Origin: Streptomyces venezuelae ATCC 10712
GTDB taxonomy: Bacteria; Actinomycetota; Actinomycetes; Streptomycetales; Streptomycetaceae
DNA: 64,000 nucleotides
Direction: 5' to 3'
Assembly (NCBI RefSeq): GCF_008639165.1
Contig: NZ_CP029197.1
Location: forward strand, 2,914,001 to 2,978,000
This document shows positions 18,666 to 25,812 of the stretch, in pieces (position 1 is the first letter of the stretch; each line of letters starts with the position of its first letter). Under the pieces are notes generated by a model. The model was given only the letters and a program-made list of their open reading frames with translations, did no database searches and was not told the origin of the DNA. Both the position numbers and the translations under genes were made by a program.

Positions 18666-18740
18666 GACCGTGTGCCCGAGAGGTTCAGGGGCTCGCCTGC
18701 AAAGCGAGTTACGCGGGTTCGATTCCCGCCACGGTCTCCA
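18666..18740 (+). tRNA. tRNA-Cys (GCA)
   Basis: 75 bases including an encoded CCA. Acceptor stem GACCGTG/CACGGTC is fully paired; D stem CCC/GGG; anticodon stem CTCGC/GCGAG with loop CTGCAAA, so the anticodon is GCA; T stem GCGGG/CCCGC with loop TTCGATT. The discriminator base is U, the identity element of tRNA-Cys. It borders the type VII-like accessory region. Confidence 0.96.
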
Positions 18741-18743
18741 AAC

Positions 18744-18759
18744 GCCCCCCCTCGGGGGC
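18744..18759. terminator. Terminator hairpin after tRNA-Cys
   Basis: GCCCCC and GGGGGC form a 6-bp stem with a 4-base loop, 3 bases after the CCA end and 8 bases before the stop of the convergent lipoprotein gene; it may serve both. Confidence 0.5.
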
Positions 18760-18766
18760 CCCGTCC

Positions 18767-19438
18767 TCAGGACAGCGGTTTCTCCGGCACGGTGACCTTC
18801 TCGGCGCAGCCGAGCAACTCCCGGGTGCTCTCCGCGAGCGCCTTCAGCAGCTGGTCCGTGGACACCGTCCGGGCCGTGCGGTCCGTGTCGGTCAGGGAGA
18901 CCTGGAGCGGCAGGTTCTCTCCCTGTCCGGCCCGGGTGCCGGGGACCGCACACGGCATGACGAGGGTGCGGGCGCCGTCGGTCCCCTGCCGGAGGTCGAG
19001 ATAGACCCCCTTCGCCACCTCGCGGAACTCGCGCGCGTGCTTCCCCTCGGTCATGAAGGCCACGCCGTACTTCGACCAGCCGACCGTGGCGATGACCCAG
19101 GCTTCCTTCCCGTCGGCCCGGCCCTCGATCTGGCAGGGATGGAAGGACGTCCGGGCGAGCTTGTCCGTGGCGGGATTCCAGAGCTGCGCCTCCACCAGCA
19201 TCCGCTCCTTCATCTCGCCGAGCGAACGGTCGTGCGGCTGGAAATCCTTCCCGAGGTCGGCTCGGAGCGCCTCGACGTTCCGCTCCCCGAACACCTTCCC
19301 GCAGTTCTTCAGGGCGGCCGGGGAGACGGCCCCCGGCTCCTCACGTCCGCCCGGCCCGTCGTCGGAGCACCCGCTCAGGATCAGGGCCACGGCCAAGGCC
19401 CCGGCGGCGATGGCCCCCGGCCTGCGCGTGTCACTCAC
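18767..19438 (-). CDS. Lipoprotein, third gene of WXG cassette A
   Basis: 223 residues from GTG 19438. The N-terminus SDTRRPGAIAAGALAV leads to the lipobox LILSGC, so the mature protein starts at Cys and sits on the outer membrane face. The body (FQPHDRSLGEMKERML, WVIATVGWSKYGVAF) has no known domain. It follows the 772-residue protein gene with an 11-base gap and corresponds in position to the lipoprotein at 27984-28628. Its role could be a surface partner or a protective factor for the large protein; that is inference. Confidence 0.8.
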   Translation of the reverse strand: MSDTRRPGAIAAGALAVALILSGCSDDGPGGREEPGAVSPAALKNCGKVFGERNVEALRADLGKDFQPHDRSLGEMKERMLVEAQLWNPATDKLARTSFHPCQIEGRADGKEAWVIATVGWSKYGVAFMTEGKHAREFREVAKGVYLDLRQGTDGARTLVMPCAVPGTRAGQGENLPLQVSLTDTDRTARTVSTDQLLKALAESTRELLGCAEKVTVPEKPLS

Positions 19439-19449
19439 CGTCCGCCACC

Positions 19450-21768
19450 TCACTTGTTCGCGGTCAGGTCGTCGACGCTCTTCGCGCCCATGTTGTACGA
19501 GGCCTCGATCTCGCGCATCAGTTCCTGCCGCTCGGTCTGCGTCATGCCCTGCATCTCGGCGACGTGGAGGGAGGGGACGACCACGGCGCGGCGGCCTTCC
19601 TGGCGGGCGTCCACGACGGCGGAGTCCGCTTCGTCGTCGTTCTTGTACTCGTTGTCCTTGAGGTACTGAAGGGTGTCCGAGGCGTAGTCCGTGCTGATCG
19701 CGGAACCGACGGTCTCCATGAGGATCGGTACAGCGGTCGCCGCCACGAGTCCCGCGGCGGGCCCGAGCACCACGGCGGAGCCGACGCCGACCACTGCGGC
19801 GACACCCCCGCTGACGGCGGACTTCCGCCACTCCGCCTGCTTCTCCATCTCCAGGTTCTTGGCCTCCTCCTGGTCCTTGAACTCCAGGGAGATGGCGTCG
19901 ATGCGCGATTCGTCGAGGATGCCGTGCACCTTGGTCGAGTTGTGGAGGAAGGTGAGCTGGGAGCCCTTGTCCCCCTCCAGCGCCTTGAGACCGCCGGCCT
20001 CGAAGACCTGCTGTGCGGCGGAGAGCGTCTTGTACCCGTTCTCGTCGGCCGCGACGGCGTTCATGAACCGGAGGCTGGCGCCCTCGCCGAAGTCCGTGCG
20101 CGAGCTGCCGTCGCTGCTCACGCCGAAGAGCTTGTCCCGGCCGAGGGCGTCGCCGGAATCGCCGAAGTTGTACGTCGAGTAGTTCAGGTCGTCGATGTAC
20201 GCGGCCCCCATCCGCCCCAGGCTGTCCATCAGCGGCTTGTGCTGCTCGCGCAGTTCCGTGTTGGTGCCGTAGGAGTCGATGACCTGCTTCATGATCTCGG
20301 CGGACTTCTCGTCGCGGTGCAGCTGGGGGTTGGGGTCGTCCCAGCCGTGTCCGGTGGTCGCCGCCTCCAAGGCGTGGCCGAGGGCGTCCGGCATGTACTC
20401 GGCGGACTTCTTCCAGTCGTCCGGGTTGTGGCCCTCGACGTCCGGGAAGAAGTCGTAGTCCTTGTTCTGGAAGTAGTCCAGGTAGCCCTTCTGGTTCCCG
20501 TCCTTCTTGGGGTCCAGGTCGACCGTCCCGCCGACGCTGCCGTCCTTGTTGTAGGACGTCGGCTCCTTCGAGAAGAACTCCTTGGACGCCTCCGGGCTGT
20601 GCCCCAGCGCCTCCAGCATCGAGACCATCGGGTCGAAGCCCGAGCCGTTGACGCCCGACGGGTTGTACTGGTTCTTCAGCCAGCCGCCCATCGGCTTGCT
20701 GTCGGCGAAGAGGTACGGGTCCTTCGCGTGGAGCTGGGTGACGTGCTCGGCGATCGGGACCAGGAACCGCTTGTCGTAGTCGCCGTAGCGCATGATGCCG
20801 CCGAGCAGCTGGTAGCCGTACGCCGGGTTGTTGTCGTACTTGGCGAGCGGGATGCGCTCGGTGCCGAGCTTGCGCATCTCCGCCGACCACTTGTCGGTCC
20901 ACGCGTCGCCGCCCTGCGTCGCCGTCGCCAGGTTGAGGCCCATGTTCTTCTGGAGCTCCTGGACGTCGGCGAGCCGCTCCTTGTCGACCTTCGAGTAGTC
21001 GTACGTGTCCGTGGACAGCTGACCGAAGAACTCCAGGGCGCCCTTGGGGCCCATGCCGTCGTAGAAGGTGCGGGAGAACTCCTTGGAGCCGCTGTTGTCC
21101 TTGAGCAGCTCGTTGAGTCGGGTCAGCTCCTCGTGGGTGATGTCCCGGCCCTTCTTCGCCAGGTCGACGGCGCGCTGCGCCTCCTCGGCGTCGAGGCTGG
21201 TGTACCGGGGGGCGCTGAAGTTGTGCCGGTCGCCGGTGATGTTGGCCTTGAGCGCGTTGGAGCAGGACACGTCCGCGTCGTCGCAGGTCTCGACGATCGC
21301 GTCGATACGCTGCTGCATCGCGTCGATGTCGGCGTTCTCCTTGCGGATCAGGTCCTGGAAGTCGGGGTCGTGCCGCAGCCCCTGGTCCTTGGTCCGGGAG
21401 ATCGGCTCGACGGCCTCGACCTTGCCGGCGGAGCTGACCCTGAAGCGCTTCGCGGGAGCGTCGACGTCGACGATCTTCTTGAGTTCGTCCTTGGCCTTCT
21501 TGAAGGCGTTGTAGCCGTCCTCCAGGACCTTGTGGATGCCGTCGGCGGCCTTGGCGGCGTCGTCGAACTCCTTCGCGGTCTTGTCCACGAACGGCTTGGT
21601 GACCTCGGCGTTCACCCCGCGCCAGTACTCGTCCTTGGCCTTCGCCGCCATCGTCGTACGGGCGTCCTCGGCGAGCTTGTCCAGCTTGCCCTTCATCGCG
21701 GCCCACTCGTCGGCCGCGGTCTTCATCTTGTCGAGCGGCGCCTGGTACACGTTGTCAAAGGTCAGCAC
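19450..21768 (-). CDS. 772-residue WXG-domain protein A (type VII secretion-like)
   Basis: The GTG at 21768 gives VLTFDNVYQAPLDKM. The N-terminal about 110 residues are a helical hairpin with the WXG motif at W49-R50-G51, as in WXG100/LXG proteins exported by type VII systems. A long Asp/Lys-rich helical body follows, with MGLNLATATQGGD, LGHALEAATTGH and SLGRMGAAYIDDLNYS. A glycine-rich hydrophobic stretch lies at about 653-690, then a charged tail. Similarity to the gene at 28634-30952 runs through most of the length and both encode exactly 772 residues, but the last about 85 residues diverge. It resembles large Streptomyces proteins of the DUF6571 type as I recall them. No catalytic motif was identified. 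Confidence 0.8.
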   Translation of the reverse strand: MLTFDNVYQAPLDKMKTAADEWAAMKGKLDKLAEDARTTMAAKAKDEYWRGVNAEVTKPFVDKTAKEFDDAAKAADGIHKVLEDGYNAFKKAKDELKKIVDVDAPAKRFRVSSAGKVEAVEPISRTKDQGLRHDPDFQDLIRKENADIDAMQQRIDAIVETCDDADVSCSNALKANITGDRHNFSAPRYTSLDAEEAQRAVDLAKKGRDITHEELTRLNELLKDNSGSKEFSRTFYDGMGPKGALEFFGQLSTDTYDYSKVDKERLADVQELQKNMGLNLATATQGGDAWTDKWSAEMRKLGTERIPLAKYDNNPAYGYQLLGGIMRYGDYDKRFLVPIAEHVTQLHAKDPYLFADSKPMGGWLKNQYNPSGVNGSGFDPMVSMLEALGHSPEASKEFFSKEPTSYNKDGSVGGTVDLDPKKDGNQKGYLDYFQNKDYDFFPDVEGHNPDDWKKSAEYMPDALGHALEAATTGHGWDDPNPQLHRDEKSAEIMKQVIDSYGTNTELREQHKPLMDSLGRMGAAYIDDLNYSTYNFGDSGDALGRDKLFGVSSDGSSRTDFGEGASLRFMNAVAADENGYKTLSAAQQVFEAGGLKALEGDKGSQLTFLHNSTKVHGILDESRIDAISLEFKDQEEAKNLEMEKQAEWRKSAVSGGVAAVVGVGSAVVLGPAAGLVAATAVPILMETVGSAISTDYASDTLQYLKDNEYKNDDEADSAVVDARQEGRRAVVVPSLHVAEMQGMTQTERQELMREIEASYNMGAKSVDDLTANK

Positions 21769-21782
21769 AGCAGGCCCCCGCC

Positions 21783-22208
21783 CTACTTGAGGTACTCGTT
21801 GATCGCGGAGGCCGCGAGGGCCGCCGTGATGTCCGCCTCTTCCTTGGCGTGCGAAGCCGCGCTGTAGTCGAGGTGGTTGGAGATGTTGGCGCAGGCGTCG
21901 AGCAGGGTGCTCAGCTGCGAGCTCCACGTCTCCTGCACGGTCGACATCGCGGACCCGGTGAGGAAGCCGTGGCTGGACAGGCCGGCCGCCGCCTCCGTGG
22001 TGCTCGTCCGCGCGTGGTTCCCGTCCTTGACCAGCCGGCCGTGCAGCGCGTACGCGGCGCCGCCGATGGCTCCGAGCTTGTCCTGGTCGACGCCGAGGTC
22101 GGCGTTGCCGCCGCCGGTGCCGGGCTCCGGGGCCACCTGGTTGAGCCTCATGCTCACCTCGGCCGTGGACGCGGTGCGTACCGACGCCCATTCCTTGTCG
22201 AACGACAT
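21783..22208 (-). CDS. Small ESX-like helical protein, first gene of cassette A
   Basis: 141 residues starting MSFDKEWASVRT. A Gly-rich linker at about 30-40 separates a short N-terminal helix from two long helices; the turn region SAMSTVQETWSSQLSTLL resembles the WXG turn. It parallels the 138-residue gene at 30990-31406 (same start MSFD, same Gly linker, same NHL-type helix) and in both loci precedes a 772-residue gene. It likely pairs with the WXG domain of that protein as a secretion partner, as small helical partners do for LXG proteins. The gap to the next gene is 14 bases. Confidence 0.75.
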   Translation of the reverse strand: MSFDKEWASVRTASTAEVSMRLNQVAPEPGTGGGNADLGVDQDKLGAIGGAAYALHGRLVKDGNHARTSTTEAAAGLSSHGFLTGSAMSTVQETWSSQLSTLLDACANISNHLDYSAASHAKEEADITAALAASAINEYLK

Positions 22209-22525
22209 GCTCTCCCCCGCGACGTGACGTGTTGCGATCTGACGTGACGTGATCGTTCCGGCTTCGCCCCAGCAAGTTCCGTGCCCACGGAATCAGGGTG
22301 ATCGTAGCCCCATGGGCCCCCGTCGGCCCCCTGCTCACCGGGAATGACCCACGACCCCGAGATCTTCACCGCCCCCGCATGCCCACTTCACCTTCGCAAC
22401 CGGGACAGCCCGGACTTCCCGGACCCCGGAGCACGCCCCCTGCACCCTCGCCTCCCGTCCCGCCTCGATAGGCTCGACCCGCCCCCGTCACCACGGGGTG
22501 CACGGACGACGGGGGGGTACGAACG
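22209..22525. other. Divergent promoter region between cassette A and kinase genes
   Basis: Contains the duplicated GACGTGACGTG motif (22221-22251) close to the cassette A start. The remainder is C-rich and shows no gene. No clear -35/-10 pair was identified for the kinase operon. Confidence 0.45.
22221..22251. promoter_or_regulatory. GACGTGACGTG direct repeat with exact 20-bp period
   Basis: Copies at 22221-22231 and 22241-22251, each itself a doubled GACGTG. The 20-bp period places both on one face of the helix. The site is 13-43 bases upstream of the cassette A start codon, as a regulator-binding site or leader element would be. The second cassette lacks this sequence. Confidence 0.5.
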
Positions 22526-23416
22526 GTGGAACAGTCGCGCGCACAGCAGGAATCCGCGCGGCGGATCGGCCCCTTCCGGCTGATCACCCGTCTCGATCCG
22601 CCCGGTTCCGCGCTGCCCTGCCGCCGGTTCGTGGCCCGCACCGAGGACGGCGAGCACACCGTGCTGCTCAGCACGCCGCTGCCCGGCACCGACCCCGCCA
22701 GGTTCGCGGCGGAGGCCGAGGCCGCCCGCTTCCTCCTCGGCCCCTGGACCGCCCCCGTGACGGGCCTCGCCGGCCCCGGCGAAGCCCCCTGGTACGCGAC
22801 CCCCTACGTCCCGGCGCTCCCGCTTCCGGTGGCCCTCGCGGTCCACGGCGGCCCGCTGCCCGAGGCCACCGTCCGCGCCGTCGGCGCCGCCCTCGCCGAG
22901 GCACTCGCCGCCGCGCACGGCCAGGGCCTCACGCACGCCGGGGTCTCCCCCGCGGCCGTCCTGCTCACCGCCGACGGCCCGCGGCTTACCTGCTTCGGCG
23001 CGGTACGGGCCGCGGCGGCCGACGGGGAGCGGCGCACCGGCCTGCCCGGCCTCGACCCGGGGGCCCTCGCCCCCGAACAGGCCTCGGGCGGCCGACCGCG
23101 ACCGCCGGGGGACGTCTTCGCCCTGGGCGCCGTCCTGGCGTACGCGAGCACCGGCCACACCGTGCCCGAACGCGACGAACTCCCGCCCGCCCTGCGCCCG
23201 GTGGTCTCCGCCTGTCTGGCCCGCGACCCGGCCGACCGCCCCACGGCCCCCGCCCTGATGACCGCGCTGGCCCCGCCGACCGCGCACGAGACGGTCCTGA
23301 ACTCGGCCGGCACCCTCCTGACCCCGGGCTGGCTGCCGGGCCGGGTGGTCGCCGCACTGGCCCGCCAGTCCGCGGAACTCCTCGCCGCGGAGACGCCCGA
23401 GCCGGCGGCGGTCTGA
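22526..23416 (+). CDS. Ser/Thr kinase-like pseudokinase
   Basis: 296 residues, GTG start. It aligns with the kinase domains downstream but every catalytic element is lost. The Gly-rich loop is LDPPGSALP. The ATP-anchoring Lys is replaced (HTVLLST, Ser49). The HRDLKPxN catalytic loop reads HAGVSPAAV (137-145). DFG reads CFG (156-158). Later landmarks such as APEQASGG and GDVFALGAVLAYASTG are intact, showing the fold is kept. There is no transmembrane or sensor domain. It heads a plus-strand run with two active-looking kinases and may regulate them allosterically or act as a scaffold; this is inferred. Confidence 0.82.
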   Translation: MEQSRAQQESARRIGPFRLITRLDPPGSALPCRRFVARTEDGEHTVLLSTPLPGTDPARFAAEAEAARFLLGPWTAPVTGLAGPGEAPWYATPYVPALPLPVALAVHGGPLPEATVRAVGAALAEALAAAHGQGLTHAGVSPAAVLLTADGPRLTCFGAVRAAAADGERRTGLPGLDPGALAPEQASGGRPRPPGDVFALGAVLAYASTGHTVPERDELPPALRPVVSACLARDPADRPTAPALMTALAPPTAHETVLNSAGTLLTPGWLPGRVVAALARQSAELLAAETPEPAAV

Positions 23417-23543
23417 GGCCCGCCGCACACCCCACACCCCTCACCGCACACGAGCCGCGCGGCCCCGGGAGCCCCCGCCGCCCCGGCACCGGACCCTGCC
23501 CGGCCACCCTCCCCGCACCGACCTACCTGACGGACCTCATCGC

Positions 23544-25736
23544 ATGCTGTCGCCCCTCACCCACGACGACCCGGCCGCCGTCGCCACGTACCGGCTCATC
23601 GCCCGCCTCGGTTCCGGCGGCATGGGCACGGTCTACCTGGCGCGCACCCCCGGCGGCCGTACCGTCGCCCTCAAGACCGTGCACGCCCGGCTCGCCACCG
23701 ACCCCGCCTTCCGGGCCCGTTTCCGGCTGGAGACGGACGCGGCGCGGATCATCGGCGCCCGCCACGGCGCGGCCGTCGTCGACGCCGATCCGCTGGCCGA
23801 GACACCGTGGCTGGCCACCGAGTACGTCCTCGGCCCGCCCCTCGACGACGCCGTCGCACTCGGCGGCCCGCTCCCCGAACCGACCGTCCGCGCCCTCGGC
23901 GCCGCGCTCGCCGGGGCGCTGGCGCAGCTGCACTCCTCGGACGTGGTCCACCGCGACCTCAAACCGTCGAACGTCCTCGTCACCGCGTACGGCCCGAAGA
24001 TCATCGACTTCGGCATCGCCCGCGCGGCGGGCGACGACCGGCTGACCCGGACCGGGACGGCGGCCGGCACGCCGGCCTTCATGTCGCCCGAGCAGGCCAG
24101 TGGCCAGGAACACCCGCCCGCCGGTGACGTGTTCGCCCTCGCCGGCGTCCTGGTCTTCGCCGCCACCGGCCACGGCCCCTTCGGTACGGGCTCCGCCGCC
24201 GACCTCCTCTACCGCGTCCGCTACGCCGACCCCGACCTCACCGGCGTACCCGAGGCGCTGCTGCCGATCCTGACGGCCTGCCTCGCCAAGGACCCGGCGG
24301 CCCGCCCCACCACCGGCACCCTGATCGACCGACTCCACGACGGCCACGGCGAGTTCGCCGACCACCTCCCCCCGCTGCTGCTCGCCGACATCGCCCGCCG
24401 CGCCACCGACGTCTGGCTCCACACCCCCCACCGCCTCCCGGCCCCCGCGGCGGCCGCCCTGGCGGAGACCACCCCCGACACCCCGCTCTCCCGGCGACGA
24501 CTCCTCTCGGCGGGCGGCGCGGCGCTGCTCGGCGTGGCGGCGGCGGGCGGCGGCGCCTGGGCCTGGCTGGGGACGCGGGAGGACGAGAAGGGCGCGACGG
24601 CCGGCGGAGCCACCCCGACCGGCCCGACGGCGATCCCCGCGACGACCGCGTCCGACGGGGCGCCGGCGGCGCTGTGGCAGGGCAAGGTCCTCGACCGGGA
24701 CGAGAAGGCCACCCCGCTGCTGGCCGGGGACGTCGTCGGATTCTCCGAGACGGTCTCCTTCCGGGCCGTGGACCCGAAGGACGGCACCGAACTCTGGGAG
24801 GACTCCAAGGTCCTCGAGGCGCTGCACGTCACCACCGACGGCACCTCCTTCTTCGCGGTGGACGGCCCCATGGAAGGCCCGGGCGCCTTCCGCATTCGTA
24901 CGCTCGACCCCCGTACCGGCAAGGAGACGGCCCGTGAGGTCGTCCTCAAGGGCTTCGTCGGCCCCCACCGCAACACCGAACTGATCACCGCGGCGGGCGG
25001 CGTCGTCTACGCCACGGCCCGGCGCGGCTCGTACCACGACTCCGTCGACGACGACGACAAGGACTGGCACCTGTTCGCCCTCGACCTGCGCACGGGCAAG
25101 CTGGCGTGGCGCCACGACTACGACTGGGACGGGGTGCGCCCCTGGCTCTCCCGGATCGCCGGCGGCCGGCTGATCCTGGGCAAGAACAGCAGCGACCTGG
25201 AGTCGTTCCTCGTCCAGGCCCGGGATCTGCGCACCGGCCGGCAGCTGTGGCAGCGGCGGCTCCCCCTGAAGGATTCGTCGTGGTACATCCCCGGCCAGCT
25301 CGTCACCGACGACCGGCACGTCTACCTGGGCGGCGACCGGCTGCGGGCGCTGCGCCTCACCGACGGCAGGATCGCCTGGGAGTACGGCTCCGGCACCCGG
25401 ACCACCGAGTACGGCGTACCGGTCCTCGCGGACGGCCTCGTCCACGCCAACAAGAACGGCGTGGGGATCGTGGCGGTCAGCGCGGACAAGGGCCTCAAAC
25501 GCTGGGAGGAGGTCTTCTCCGGCCGCAGCATGACGCCGACCCTGTTCGAGCAGCCCGTGGTCGGCGAGAAGTACGTGTACGCGCCGGTCCGGGGCGGTCT
25601 CAGCGCCGTCGACCGGACCACCCACGTCTCGAAATGGGTGTTCCCGACGGACGCCACGCGGTTCGTCGTCGACAAGGCACGGACCCGGGTCATCGGCGCC
25701 GGGGAGACGTCCGTGATGGCCATCCCGTACGTCTGA
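23544..25736 (+). CDS. Ser/Thr protein kinase with extracytoplasmic PQQ-type propeller
   Basis: 730 residues. Kinase domain about 15-270: LGSGGMGTVYLA (nucleotide loop), Lys44, HRDLKPSN (136-143), DFGIAR (155-160), MSPEQASG. A juxtamembrane linker leads to SRRRLLSAGGAALLGV (from 316), a single membrane segment that looks like a twin-arginine signal. The outer part (about 370-730) has PQQ-like repeats (DPKDGTELWEDS, DLRTGKLAWRHDY, LTDGRIAWEYGSG), forming a beta-propeller sensor. It should phosphorylate Ser/Thr targets in response to an outside ligand. It lies between paralogous WXG cassettes. Confidence 0.9.
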   Translation: MLSPLTHDDPAAVATYRLIARLGSGGMGTVYLARTPGGRTVALKTVHARLATDPAFRARFRLETDAARIIGARHGAAVVDADPLAETPWLATEYVLGPPLDDAVALGGPLPEPTVRALGAALAGALAQLHSSDVVHRDLKPSNVLVTAYGPKIIDFGIARAAGDDRLTRTGTAAGTPAFMSPEQASGQEHPPAGDVFALAGVLVFAATGHGPFGTGSAADLLYRVRYADPDLTGVPEALLPILTACLAKDPAARPTTGTLIDRLHDGHGEFADHLPPLLLADIARRATDVWLHTPHRLPAPAAAALAETTPDTPLSRRRLLSAGGAALLGVAAAGGGAWAWLGTREDEKGATAGGATPTGPTAIPATTASDGAPAALWQGKVLDRDEKATPLLAGDVVGFSETVSFRAVDPKDGTELWEDSKVLEALHVTTDGTSFFAVDGPMEGPGAFRIRTLDPRTGKETAREVVLKGFVGPHRNTELITAAGGVVYATARRGSYHDSVDDDDKDWHLFALDLRTGKLAWRHDYDWDGVRPWLSRIAGGRLILGKNSSDLESFLVQARDLRTGRQLWQRRLPLKDSSWYIPGQLVTDDRHVYLGGDRLRALRLTDGRIAWEYGSGTRTTEYGVPVLADGLVHANKNGVGIVAVSADKGLKRWEEVFSGRSMTPTLFEQPVVGEKYVYAPVRGGLSAVDRTTHVSKWVFPTDATRFVVDKARTRVIGAGETSVMAIPYV

Positions 25737-25812
25737 CGGCCGCCCGGGGACCGATGCCCCGGCCCCTTCCCCCCTCACCCCCATCACCCATCTCCCCTCA
25801 GAAGGCATCCCC

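Noticed and set aside
18666..18740. tRNA-Cys as integration site for the 18.7-34.8 kb accessory region
   Set aside because: No integrase, excisionase or phage gene is present, and I found no second copy of the tRNA 3' end near 34.7-34.9 kb. Adjacency alone is not evidence of insertion.
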